From contig JAHBMJ010005341.1 of NCBI GenBank assembly GCA_018398765.1, positions 94,902-153,443 on the forward strand: 58,542 nucleotides of DNA. The letters run 5' to 3'. How positions within the stretch are numbered: the stretch's first letter is position 1; each line of letters opens with the position of its first letter. The translations under genes and the position numbers were made by a program. The notes under the pieces are model-generated. The model saw only the letters and a program-made list of their open reading frames with translations, was not told the DNA's origin and made no database searches. Source of the stretch: Chromera velia. Its lineage: Eukaryota > Sar > Chromeraceae. This document shows, one piece after another, positions 36,610-48,246 of the stretch.

Positions 36610-37533
36610 ACTCACACATACCAGGGCTGAGAGAGATCCTGCCCCCTTCTCCCCCCGCTCACTCACTTCTTGGTTTCCAATTCGCGGCACAAAGAAACAA
36701 TCGATGCCTCTTTGGACGGCAGAGCCCTCGGAGGTCAATCCCGCCACAACACCCTGGCCCTTAAATTTTCTCAGCCATTCACGAAGCAAATGGAAGACTC
36801 GGCCGGCAACTGAGGAGGTAAAATCGATACGGAATTTTTCCGAAACCGAGAACTCGTTCTGTCCTCTTTCTCTTTCTGTCGATCCACTCTCTCCATGAAG
36901 GCCCGTTTGGTCTCTTGCAGTATCTCCCGCAACTCTCCGTCCGGAATCAGTGTGGAGCACTCTCTCTCCTCCGACCTGAAGAGTTTGGGTCCGAGTCTGT
37001 CTCTGCTGTGTGGACTCACACGATCTGCTCATCTCTCTGTCTGGGCCTGGGTTTGAGACAAAAGAAAGCGCGTCTGCTCGTGTGCTCTGGACCCGACCGG
37101 CCTCTATCCCGACCGCAGAGAAGTCCGCGGGGGGGAAATCGTAGGGACCCTCTGTAACCAGCGAGGCATTGATGCCCCCAATCGTCCTCCTCGCTGTCTC
37201 TGCAGTCTCAGCAACAAACACAAAGAAGGGACGGGAAGGAATCAGCTGCAGGAATTCAGCCTGAATAAATGGAGGGTTCAACTGTTCGACGCCGAATCTG
37301 TATAACAAGAAAGATTGAGACAAAGCACAGGGCCAAAAAAGAATCGAAGAAGCCGCCGTGCTGGTTGCCTTGGCCGCCCCTTTACCGCAGAAGTTGGCAA
37401 CTCTTTTGCCTGTCCCCGAAATGTACTTCGTTTCATCTATGAATAGTAGAAAGATACCCATTCGCAGAAAAAAACGCATTTCAGCGGTCTCCTTGTTTCT
37501 CAGCGTCCCCTTTCCCACGAGTGATTCAGACAT
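33571..37533 (-). CDS. Unknown nine-exon protein, about 608 residues, with C-terminal coiled coil
   Basis: Exons chain in phase: 37533-37022, 36975-36854, 36809-36667, 36453-36423, 36056-35937, 35510-35406, 35159-35101, 34799-34239, 33744-33571 (TAG). The start is ATG at 37533. Readable parts are RFFLRMGIFLLFIDETKY, FGVEQLNPPFIQAEFLQLIP, SRPFFVFVAETAETARRTIG, GRVFHLLREWLRKFKGQG, FVSSPRGLPVPSESLSLAAK, then a helical, charged stretch (AEMEEKAGADVVERLQTEMR through ALEKERERQRRAKRK) that should form a coiled coil, ending KVRKSQKWVEFFSSMHL. Introns 1 and 2 are only 46 and 44 bp, and exon 4 is 31 nt. No family recognised. The start is 127 bp downstream of the stop of the IPI1/TEX10 gene, same strand. 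Confidence 0.6.
35246..35274. repeat. (CA)n microsatellite
   Basis: Intronic; (TG)n in the transcript of the minus-strand gene. Similar (CA)n tracts occur in its other introns at 36088-36120 and 36577-36607. Confidence 0.9.
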
Positions 37534-37660
37534 ATCATAGAAAAATTGCTTCCCCTATATTTTCCCCCTCGGCGCATTCTTTCCTTTTCCTTTTTTTTTT
37601 CCTACTGGCCACGTAGCACGACGAAGGGTAATTCAGCATGTCAGGAAAGAGAGAGAAAAT

Positions 37661-40600
37661 TCAAGATGATATTTGCATGTGTGCAGCTGTCAAGGTCTTG
37701 ACAGGCGATGCCGTCTGTGCAGAATCTTCCGCGTTTTCCTCAATGCACTCACCGGCACATATCACGAGTTTGGCCAGAAACAGAATCGGCAGAATGTCCT
37801 CCGTCAACCCCATTTTTCGGTTTTCGAGCCGCTTGTTTCCCACGACCTCCCCCTCCACGGTTCTCTTCTTCCTCTTTCTCTCCGCACTCCCTTCGTCATC
37901 CCCCTCCCCCTCTCCCGCCTCCTCCAACATTTCAAACGAACCAGGCAAGAGGCAAAACAGCTCAGCACACAGCTCAGACCCCCAGCGCAACTCTGCGGAA
38001 GGCGATCGGAATGGGATTGGCATGGGTCCCTGGAGTGCACAAGGATCTGACGCTTTTGCCCTCTGCACCTCTTCAGAGAGAAAGTAACGACGCAGCGACG
38101 ATGCCATCGCAACGCTCGCACCCAAAACCCCACCCAGGTATCTGTTCCCGGGACTTCCCGGTTGAACACCAGACTGTCCACCAGCCTGAAGCACACTTCT
38201 GGCAAAGTTGTTCAGGGCGTCGCACACGCTCGCTCGCTTCGGTCGACAGCTTGAAGAATTCAGACGCCCGTCCCACAGCATGTCGAGGAAGTCAGACAGA
38301 GAGAACAGGAGAATCTCTGCGTCTCTTTTTTTATTCCTGCAGGCCGCAACGACGACTGCTCTCCCTAAACCTTCAACGAGGTCGATTGCCCTCGATTTGC
38401 TAACCAAAGCTACCCCCCATCTTCTCTTGAGGGTCTCATCAAGCACCGGAAGAAAATCAACACACAACCGGATGCAGGGAGCGAAAGAGAATGTCACCGC
38501 ACGCCCCGTCGCATCCCCGACAAAGTCAGAGCCACCAGTGCCGGTGATGATCCTCACCACTCGGAGCTGCAGGACAAGCGGAGGGGAGGAGTCACGTTGA
38601 GTTGAGATGAATGGCTGGCAGTCTACGGGGTTGCATAGAGACGAGAGAGGTCTTGAACAGAAAAAGCCCTTCACGACTGGTAGCTACGTGCTTTTCTTTT
38701 GATGCAACAAAGACGAGAACGAAGAAGGAAGTGTAGGCACCGGTATGCGAAGCGAAGTGAGGCCACACACACCGTCCCCCCCCCCACCCCCGCAAGCAAA
38801 TCGCAAGTCCCTCCCCAAATCCTTCCCTTTCCTCTCCTCCCCCCCTCTCCTCTGCGTCTGAGGCTGACCGCAGCCATGCGAAGCGCGTCCAAGTCTCTCT
38901 CACTCGACAGCCTTACGGCGAAGGGGCTGCATGGGAAAGAGAGGGGGGCAACGAGGTGCGTGCGCTTTTTGGTTGATTCCAGCCTTTGTCCCTCAGAGAA
39001 CCGCCGATTTGGCAAAGATCGGAGAGTGTCAAGTCTGCTGCAGAAAACGGAGGACCAGAAAACAGAGCACGCAAAGGCCTAACTGCGAATAAGTCTTCTC
39101 CTTCCAGCACACAGGCGACCGTATGAGGGATACAGACAATAAAATCATTTTGCACAACAACAGAGGATCGATCTGTCGACCCCTCGACTGACCCTTGCAG
39201 TGCCTTTCGAAAAAGATCTGCAACAATAAAGAAGAAAAGAGGCAGTCAAGGTCAGTCAACACCTGGTCAGAAAGAAAGCACAAGAGCATCGGAGACGTCA
39301 GTTGATTCTCTGGTCTGGTCATCAGGAGGTGATCTCTATCTGTTGGCCTTTTGTTTTTGTAGCGACAGGCTCTTTCTTGCTGTACGTCTCCTTGGTTTTT
39401 CTTTCTTTCAGGCAGCAGACAGGCAGGGACACAGGGGGTTGCTCCATGTACAGCTTAGACAGTCCGCGATTGCTTTGCATCTTTCCTGCTCACGAACGTC
39501 TTTTTCCTTTTCTCTATTTCCCTACCTTCCCCAATCGCTTTGCAGAGCATTCAAACAAACAAACAGACAAAGAAACAAACAGACAAACAGAAAGACAGAG
39601 AGACAGACAGACAGAAACGCAGTTCATCAACCGACAAACCCCAGAGCTTCCATTGCCCCGTGGCACTCACTTACTCACTCACCCACAGTCGTCTTCCTCC
39701 GCTGAGACCGGGTCCAAGAGAAAGAAAGAGACGGACTGACTGACTGACTGACTGACTGACAGGCTGACTGACCGAGAGCGGCCCTGCAGATCTCCTGGTT
39801 CCTCTCAATCGAGAGAAGCCTGTCCACTTCTGCCACCGTCTTCACCTCCCAGAGACCGACGTTCCCGAGACCACAAAACACGAGGAGACGTGACAGAGCG
39901 GTAAGAAATCCCGCACGAGCGTCTGTAAGTATCAGAGATGAGTCGGTGTATATGTACTGTACTATCAAGAATACGTAAACTGTGTTTTTTTCGACAGACA
40001 GCAATACTTCAATAAAAGCAGGCACGTACCGCTGCACACGGGAAGCAGATTACTCACAGCCCCCCAAAAGTGCAATTGAGGAGTGAGAGACGACGACAAA
40101 GAAGGCATACTTGGAAGGAACCAATCCACCCTTACACACTTACTTTCAAGAGGTGCTGCATGCAAAGAGAGAACACCCCGACGTAAAAAAAAAAACGCGC
40201 ACTTACTCTCACCCACCCGCAAGGTGATCTCGAGGGAGACACAGACTCAAATCAGATGGGTTCACCGCTTGTCCCGCCTCCGCTGCTGTTGTTGTGGCTG
40301 CACCCTTCATCGCCACATCTTCCCCTGTGTGTCCCTCGCCAGCACCGACACTCTCTGCTTTCCTCGCCCGACACATCCCTCTCCCTCCGAGGCTTCCAGA
40401 CCCCCACGGGCCGCAAAGCAGAGATGCGAATTGCAGCAGATCTGCAGGCCCGTCTACTTCTCTCAGGTCGACTGCACCTCGGGAGAGAGGAAGGGAAGGG
40501 GGGGGAAGAGCATCTCAAAATAAAAAGAAAGTCATGCACTTCACACCAAGGAGAAGAGAAAAATTCCTTGTGTAAGGATTCTTTGTACAAGGGCTGAAAC

Positions 40601-43600
40601 GCTAAAAAACATTCTCGAGAAGAGAAAGCCATGGGCGGGGGGTCACTTCGAGACGAAGACATGCATATCTTTTCCTCCCTCGCATCACTGCGCTGTCCTT
40701 GAAGAAAGTAAAGGAAGCCCACACGATCTGTCTTTTCTTTCATGGTCCCACCTGCACGCTGTTACAAGACACAGCTCGCCATTTTCTTGCGACGAAAGAA
40801 AAAAGCACGAGCTTGCTTTCCTCGGCCAGCCAACTATCGTTTTCAATCTCATGAGTCCTTTTATCCCTCCGCTCCTCTCACACCCACACAGAGAAAGTGC
40901 GACTTTGGTGACTGACCGTCAAGACATTGTGCAAGGAGCAAGAGACACCGGAGAGAGTAGGGGGTCGTCATGTCTGCACGAGGGAGGAAAAGGAGAGAAG
41001 GAAACTGACTGATCGAGACATACTAGGAACGATTGAAAGCCTGTAGTCGCCTCATTTGTGCGCAATCCACTCGAGAAGTACGCCGAGACCCTCACACTCG
41101 CTCCTTCAGTAAACATCACAAATTCTCTCATTCAATCGAAGCACATTCATTCTCTGGCCTCCCTCGCTTCCTTCCTTCCCTCTGCGCCCTTACTGACCAA
41201 CCGGGTATGGTCTGAACCCGTTTGTCTCCTCCACTCGGTAGCATCGTCGCATGTCCTGCCAGAACCCATACAGGACTTAGAAGCCCCCCCCCGCACCCTG
41301 TCTCTTCTTCCTCTTCGACACCGAAGGCTGATGGCTCGGTTCTTCCAACCTTCTCTGATACTTCTCCGATGCGACTGCGAAGAGTGGGTGGAGGGTTGAA
41401 GTGAGACACTTCACACATCAATGAAAAGAGAAAACCTTGTGAAAGGGAAAATTTTCATTTGCAAACACCAAGAGCCTTTTTGTAAATATACCTGTACGGA
41501 GAGATTCCGTTGAAGAAGCACGAACGAGCTGTCTGTCTGTCTGTCTATCTATTTGTCGGCTTTCTGCATGATGCAGATGCAGAGCAGACGACAGGCATGT
41601 CCGTCCACTCGCACCGCTAGTGCCGCGAAGAAGATCCTTTTTTTTTTCGTGTCTTCAAGAACGGCTGAATGACTACCCCAATTTCCCCCCCCCCGATCTA
41701 TTCGTCATCTCATTTATACTAGATCAACGCCCTTCACAGTGGTTCGACTAACGGACTGACCCCTCCAACGAGGAGGCACTTCCTCCAACCAGATTTGCAT
41801 TTGGATCCGCCCCTCTCGCTCTTCCCCCCCCAGTCTCCTCAAGATCCTCACCCCGTCTCTCACCCCCCCGCGAGGACCCTCCCTGCCCCTGCTCCTGCCC
41901 CTCCTTTCTCTTCCAACCATGGACAGCAGCCAGACTGCTGAACGGGTTCCCCCCACCACCTCTTGCTCTCTCTCCCCCTTGATCTGAGAGGGAAGCCAAC
42001 TCACGCCCCCCCTTCCTCCTCCCGCCAACCCCACCAGCACCCACAGAGAGTCCAAACTCCTCCGTTAGACCCGCACCACATCCCTCTGCGACAACCAAGA
42101 CGAACAGCTGCTGCAGAGACTCCCATCTCTCATCCGTCTTCTGTCTTTGTGTTGGAGTGAACACCAGCCTCTGCAGATGCCCCAAGGTCTCGACTATCTG
42201 CATCAGTCGGCCCTCTGGGGAGTTACAATCCCCGTCCAGCTGAACATCACATAACCCCCTCAAGCCCCGATCCTCTCTTCGACCCCCTATCCGAATTCCA
42301 CCTGCACCCTCATCATCCTCCAGGAGGCGGCGCTCCCTCCTTCTTCCCGCCTCACTCTGTGCCACCAGGTGCTTCGTCAGCCCACGAAAGTAAGACAGCA
42401 CCCCTCGGTACACTCCTACGATCCCAAGAGAGTCCCCTCCCACCAACCCGATGGACGCCTGTCGCGCCTTCCTCCCCGTCTTCCCCTTCCCCTTCCACCC
42501 CCCTCCGGAAGCGTCAGGCTGCCCCCACGACTCCCGGAAGTCCACCACGTGACGGGCCAGAGACACCATCAGACGGCTGCCGCAGAACGTCAAGTCCTCT
42601 CGCATGGAGTCCGAAGAACCCTGGAGACCCGCACACAGGCAGGCAGACAGACAGACACGATGCATGCATGCAAGCGTACACGAAACAGGTCCTCACAGCT
42701 TTGTCTTACGGCCTCTCTTGAGTAAAGTCGTGCAGCCAACAACCACAGAAAGGAACACAGACAGCTGTTATCGGCAGATATCCAAGGGCTCAAAGAGACA
42801 ACATACACTCCGCACGCCTCCCTGAAATCCAATCCCTCCCAGCATGATGCTCGGATGAAGGCAGGCGGATGCCCACCGTGGGTCCACACATGCACCCACC
42901 AACCACCCAAACACCCGCATGGGAAGGGAAACCAAGCAGGACCCCATGCACCGACAGACAGACACACAGAGAAAACGGATGCTGACTACAAAGGAATGTC
43001 TGTCCGACAGACGAACAACTCCTTCTCGGGGCCGCCACTTCAATGAAGGAATTCATGGGCGATCGAAGGAATTCATGGGCACACTTTTGGAATGAAGGGG
43101 GGGGGTGAATACTTCAGAGTGTACAGACAGGAAATGAGGGAAGAAAAGATGAAGCGAAAACAAAAAAATCGGGCGGAAAACCACTGAGATGAGATCAGAT
43201 AAGATGAAACGACTCACCTTTGACGACTCGAGGATGCTCCCTGCTGCTGCAGTGCCTTCCCCCCCCGCGAATCTGAGAGCGACATTGAAGAACAGATCAG
43301 TCAAAAGGGCGTCAGTCAGTCCGACCTTGACAGCTCCATCCCTCCCAATCCTCCTCGCTCGAGCATCCAGAGAATCAAAAGCGGTTCCAATCAACCGCAC
43401 GCAGAGACTTTGAATTCTCATTCCCGTCTCAGTCATTCCACCCGAAGAGGATGACGAGAAGGGAAGTGATCCTCCTCCTGTGATGGAAAGAGTTTCAGAG
43501 CTCCAACCCCCCGTCGGTTTGTTGGAGTCTGTGCCCACCCCTACCCACTCACCAAGGTCATCAAAAATCAGACTGGACTTGCGTTTTGTTTCAAGTTCCA

Positions 43601-44527
43601 TAAGCATCTGGAGACACAGGTGGATAGTCCTCACACACCAAGAGGAAGGGAGCCCCCCTCCACTACCGTCAACCCCATCCGCAAAGTCCCCCATCTGCCC
43701 CCCTCTGGAAAAATCAGGCTGACAGGCAGGCGAGTGAGATGCCACCATGCGAGCCCCCTGCTCTATGTTTTGCTCCTCTCCCTCCAACTCACTTCTCCCC
43801 CACGTCTCTCCGAAAAAAGAAAACGAGAACCGATTTCCTTCACTCGAGTGCGCACCCCTTCTTTCCACGTCTCTCTTCCCAAACCCCCCCCTGTGTCCCC
43901 CGTGGCGGATCAGCTCAAAGAGCCTGCAAGCAATGACATTGAGTGAAAGAAACGTTCATCTTCGTGCGCACGAACTCAAAGAACTTTGATCACTGAAAAG
44001 GGATGGGAAAAAAAGCCGGCTTTAATCGTGATTCCCCTCCTGTCTCATCGCATGGTAATCTCTTTTCTGTTCTTTGTCCACATCCACATGCACAAATAAA
44101 CTTTTACAAACCCTGACCTCATCATGACCCTGATCGGATCATCGACACCCCTTCGACGCCCTCCTTGAACGCCCGAAGAAGACACGCGGGTACCCGAGCC
44201 CCCCCCTGCCACTCCCCCCCCGCCTCCAATCCCAGCAGCGACTCGCCCGTGGCTGCCGTCTCGCTCTCTCTCTGCCTGCAGCGGGGAGTCAGTCGGCAGA
44301 TCGAAGAAAGGATTGGTTCAAGCAAGCATTCTCACTTTGTTTTTCTTTCACCCACCTTCTGATTGATTCAGTCACACACCTCATCGGCATCGTTTTCTTC
44401 TTCTTGCAGAAGCCCGAGGAGACCTGGTGTTTTCGCTACGTTCTTTTTCCTTCGCGCCGTGTGTCTTTCCGTTTAGCGCAACAATGACGAAGCATCTTGA
44501 ACGGAGCAAACAACCAATCAGCAGGGG

Positions 44528-44584
<57 letters not shown>

Positions 44585-45290
44585 TGGGGGGGGGCCCAGC
44601 AACTATGCACACTCACACATAGAGCAGATTTTCATATCAAAAAAGGGGGTTGAAAACACCTTCTTGGCACATTGCTCAGTTTGGGTGGTCTCACCGACTC
44701 AGGGCCTTCTTTGACGTTTGGGCTGACATGTCAGCAAAAGGAGACATGCGAGCAAGAGGAGAGGGAGACTGACATTCTTCAAAACCAACCCGAACAGCTG
44801 CACGCACATACACACAAACACGCACACACACACACGAGGCAGAAAAACATATTCAAAAAAAAAAAGAGAAAAAAGAGAATGCACACAAAACTCTCCGCAT
44901 GTCTCCGCACGTGAAGGAAGCAAGTGCTGTTCTCATGTATCAATCGATCCTTTTCATTCACACTGCCATGCACCCAATCAATGCAATGATGCCACTCCTA
45001 AACATGAACAACCGAATCTGTGAGCTGACTGCAGAAGAAGAAATCCTTCCCTCTGCATGGCTCCGGCCTCTCTTACAGACAGACCCTCTCTGCCTCACAA
45101 CACTCACGCTCAGCACATGCCTCACAAGTCCGCGGGGCATTTTCACTGCGTCCACACCGAAAACGGGGTCACGCAAAGAGAGGGGGTGAAAGAACTCCAC
45201 ACTGCTTGCAGGTAAATCTATCTCTTGGCCGAGCGGCCTGGAAGGACGAGTGTCTCTTCATCCTCTCTCTCTCGTGTGTCTCTCTCTCTC

Positions 45291-45328
<38 letters not shown>

Positions 45329-45329
45329 G

Positions 45330-45363
<34 letters not shown>

Positions 45364-45932
45364 TGATACCATGCATGGTCGCGTATACACTCGTCGAAAA
45401 ACGTGAAAGAACACACATGCAATTAAGCAATCGCCACTCCGGCTCACCGCTGTGGCGGTTCCTCCTTCTGCCAGCAATTCAGGTCTGCGTTCCAACAGCT
45501 GCCTGACGAGAGCGAGGCCGTCTGACCGCACTTCGTCCCTCACGTGTGTCAGCGCGCTGCAGAGATACAGGTAGGTAAAGGGATCAATAACGTAGCAGCA
45601 CCGTGCATGAATGAATGAATGAATGAAGGAATGAATGAATGATCCTTCGAAAGAAGACCACCCTGGATCAATTCATGTGGAAGGAAGACTCGTCCGCCGA
45701 GGGAAATACAGGGGAGGGAGGGAGGAGGAACGTGACCGAGGCCGAGCTACGAGAAGCCGACCAAATTAAGCGATAAGAGAGAGGGGAGAAAGAAAACGCG
45801 AGGAGAAAGAGGGATACACGCACTGCCATCATGGGCCTCTCCGCCTCCTGCTTTACATAAAGGTCCGCGGAAAGCATGAAAAGGCGAAGAGAGAGAGACA
45901 GACAAAGACAGAGAGAGAGAAACACACACACA

Positions 45933-45976
<44 letters not shown>

Positions 45977-47537
45977 GACAGAGAGAAAGAGAGATAAAAA
46001 AGAGAGGGAGGGAGGGAGACTGAATCTTTCCTCAAGTTTCCTTTCCTTTCCACGAAAATGAAGGACGGCCAGACAGATCGACAGCCAGACCGCTTTCTCT
46101 CTCTTCTCTCTCTTGACCTGCGTAGATAGGCCGTGAGACTGAAGGCAAAGGGGAGAATATCCAGAGCAAGCTTGCTCCTGTTGCTCCTCGCTCCTTCCAC
46201 AACCTCCGAAGACGAAGCAGAGGAAGACGACGCTGCGGCAAAATGCTGCGGCTCCTTTTCCTGAGGCCCTCCTTGCGTTCCCTCCTCGATCTCCTCTCTC
46301 TTCTCAGGATTGCACAGCCAAAGGAGAAAGACGCGGTAGGCTTTCCGGACCTGAACGGAAGGAAGAAGGCGGCAAGCGGGACGAAGAAAAGACTAGAAAT
46401 GAAAAGGACAGACAGGGAGAAGGGGGGATTTACAAAGCAAAAGATTGACCAAAGATCTCTCGATTTCATGTCTCTTGCTCACTCATTCAAAACATGCACG
46501 TGCGCACGCAATCATTCCTTCCTTGTTCGTCCATGCATTTACAAACACCCCCCCCCCCCNNNNNNNNNNNNNNNNNNNNNNNNNNNNNNNNNNNNNNNNN
46601 NNNNNNNNNNNNNNNNNNNNNNNNNNNNNNNNNNNNNNNNNNNNNNNNNNNNNNNNNNNNNNNNNNNNNNNNNNNNNNNNNNNNNNNNNNNNNNNNNNNN
46701 NNNNNNNNNNNNNNNNNNNNNNNNNNNNNNNNNNNNNNNNNNNNNNNNNNNNNNNNNNNNNNNNNNNNNNNNNNNNNNNNNNNNNNNNNNNNNNNNNNNN
46801 NNNNNNNNNNNNNNNNNNNNNNNNNNNNNNNNNNNNNNNNNNNNNNNNNNNNNNNNNNNNNNNNNNNNNNNNNNNNNNNNNNNNNNNNNNNNNNNNNCCC
46901 CCCCCCCCCCTGGGAAGCCAGCGGCCTGCTGCTCCGAGGACCTTTTCGCACCTACCGGCAGTCACCCACATGACCCACCCCACACGCAGGCAAGCAAAAC
47001 CTCTCCTTCCCCCCCCCCCGACATATCTGCACGATTGCATGAGGACCGGCCTTCGCTTCCACGTCCAGGGCGGCGGGTCCTGTCTCTTCTACCACGGCGG
47101 CAAGGTGCCGACTGAGGACGGAGGGATGCGATGTGCCGATCTCCCGCAGCCCCTCGAATGCCGCGGACCGCACGTTTGCATTGTGATGCTTCACCTGCAA
47201 CGCGGGCGAAGAGCCCAGACAAAAAAACGTGGATCAACACGGACTTCAGGGAGACGGAAGTTAGTGAATCACTTTGTGCACGGGCGGGCAGTGTCGTCAA
47301 CCCAGGCTCGCTGACTGACTGACTCACGTGAGATAAAAGCTCCGGAAGCCCGTGTCCCTTCGACGTCGTGGCCTCTGCGCCCTTTGAGAGGAGCGAGGGC
47401 TGAACAGGAACTCTAAGCGACTTGGAAGAGAACTCCGTGCGAGTTTCATTGGTAGGTGCGAGCTTTTTCTTTCCCACTCGTTGCTTCGACACAAGGAAGT
47501 CGGAAGGGGGAGGGGCTTTTTTCTTCTTCGGGCTCAT
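37661..47537 (-). CDS. TEX10: IPI1/TEX10 family pre-60S ribosome assembly factor
   Basis: Homologue of yeast Ipi1 and animal TEX10, a HEAT-repeat subunit of the Rix1/PELP1-TEX10-WDR18 complex acting on late pre-60S particles in the nucleus. Exon 1 (47537-47328) has the lysine-rich start MSPKKKKAPP, the family core RVGKKKLAPTNE and GHGLPELLSH. Exon 2 (from 47194) has VKHHNANVRSAAFEGLRE and LSRHLAAVVEE. Exon 3 (46350-46118) gives VRKAYRVFLLWL and DILPFAFSLTAYLR. Exon 4 (45556-45448) gives SALTHVRDEVRSDGLALVRQ and LLERRPELL. Further phase-consistent exons: 44275-44129, 43923-43218, 42620-41761, 41375 down, 40477-40217, 39922-39773, 39217 down, and the last 38566-37661 (TGA). The joins between 45448 and 44275, between 41375 and 40477, and between 39217 and 38869 are unresolved. 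The N gap lies between exons 2 and 3. The family call is firm for the N-terminal third; the C-terminal two thirds are helical and unrecognised. Confidence 0.8.
39733..39772 (-). repeat. (GTCA)n at an intron donor of the IPI1/TEX10 gene
   Basis: On the minus strand the intron after exon 39922-39773 begins GTCAGTCAGCCTGTCAGTC and continues as GTCA repeats. Confidence 0.8.
41375..42620 (-). other. Middle exons of the IPI1/TEX10 gene
   Basis: Exon 42620-41761 starts GSSDSMREDLTFCGSRLMVS and contains LMQIVETLGHLQRLV and WESLQQLFVLVVAEG, helical as expected for armadillo/HEAT-like arrays. It also has two glycine- and arginine-rich linkers. It ends in phase 2 at a GTCAGT donor and joins to T CGC ATC at 41375. 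The reading frame after that join (RIGEVSEKVGRTEPSAF) is less certain. Confidence 0.5.
43218..44275 (-). other. Exons of the IPI1/TEX10 gene (phase-linked pair)
   Basis: Exon 44275-44129 (TGESLLGLEAGGEWQGG, LLRAFKEGVEGVSMIRSG) joins in phase to 43923-43218 (LFELIRHGGHRGGFGKRD; RIQSLCVRLIGTAFDSLDAR; VGLTDALLTDLFFNVALRFA), which ends at an AAG/GTGAGT donor. The second exon looks like repeated helices. Confidence 0.6.
44532..44581. repeat. (CA)n/(GA)n microsatellite
   Basis: Intronic dinucleotide repeats in the IPI1/TEX10 gene, with a G9 run just after. Open frames across them are artefacts. Confidence 0.9.
45293..45362. repeat. (TA)n plus (GT)n microsatellite
   Basis: About 30 bp of TA then 30 bp of GT joined by ACATGCATG, in an intron of the IPI1/TEX10 gene. 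Confidence 0.9.
45877..46018. repeat. (GA)n-rich microsatellite
   Basis: Purine-rich GA/GACA repeats in an intron of the IPI1/TEX10 gene. On the transcript strand this is a (TC)n pyrimidine tract. Confidence 0.85.
46560..46897. other. Assembly gap (338 N)
   Basis: A run of N flanked on both sides by poly-C of at least ten bases. It lies in the IPI1/TEX10 gene between its second and third recognised exons, so exon sequence may be missing. The frames running through it are meaningless. Confidence 0.99.
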
Positions 47538-48246
47538 GTCCGTCCTCTGTTCTGTCTACAGGAACATCTTAAATCTGTCAATTTTTTTCACTTGCTTTTG
47601 GCCACCAATGTTGAGAAAGGAGGAGACGGCAAACTAAAGATACCAAAAAGCTCGCATAAGCTGCACTTCCCTTGCTCGTGCCTTGATCGAGCAGAGATTT
47701 GGGGAAGTGTCGTGCCGTCCGACATTTTTTGTGAGGCTGCTTTCAGACTGCTATATACCTCAGAACATCTCAGAACCGGTCGTCTCGGGTCTCTCAATCG
47801 ATCATCATTTTCAATACTGGGGTGAAATACGAATGACAGACGCATGCAGGCGCGCGCGATGCGCGAGAACGGATCGGTATACGCGTGGCTCAATCTTCAG
47901 CATGGCCATGCAATGCGGCGCGCGGCCATGCATGGCCAATGCGGCGCGCGGCGTCATGCGCAATCATGCGCATGCATGCAGAATCATGCAGACATCCTCT
48001 GAAGCCACGGCGCGTGGCAGCCATATGATGCCATATGGCAGCCATGTATTGGCAGCCAGAGCTCGGTTACCAGCGCAAAGACGGCAATGATCGGTTCGTT
48101 CCTCGTTGGGTATATTAATAAAGAGTCGGTGAGTGTCCTCTGCATGCCTTGATTCATTTTGCTGTTCGGCTGTTCGAAGGCGTGAGTTATTAGTTACTTA
48201 ATACCGAACGATTCGACAGACTGAGCCAGTTCCTCTTGAATCCCTG
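47538..48246. promoter_or_regulatory. Shared divergent promoter region of IPI1/TEX10 (-) and transporter (+)
   Basis: Seven hundred bases separate two start codons on opposite strands. The part 47840-48060 is dense in overlapping palindromic words: GCATGC, CATGCATG, GCGCGC, GGCCATGCATGGCC, CATATG. A 13-bp unit AATGCGGCGCGCG occurs twice (47910 and 47938), and CATATG-GCAGCC repeats near 48020-48045. TGCATGC is a known ApiAP2-type motif in Apicomplexa. Its use here is inference. Confidence 0.45.

Noticed and set aside
37290-37490. An intron with donor GTAAAG and acceptor ATACAG inside exon 1 of the 608-residue gene
   Set aside because: The splice signals look good, but removing the segment breaks the frame and gives an early stop, so I left it as coding.
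46243-47314. Open frames of 154-290 codons across the N gap
   Set aside because: Most of each frame is unknown sequence. The plus-strand versions lie opposite the IPI1/TEX10 exons.
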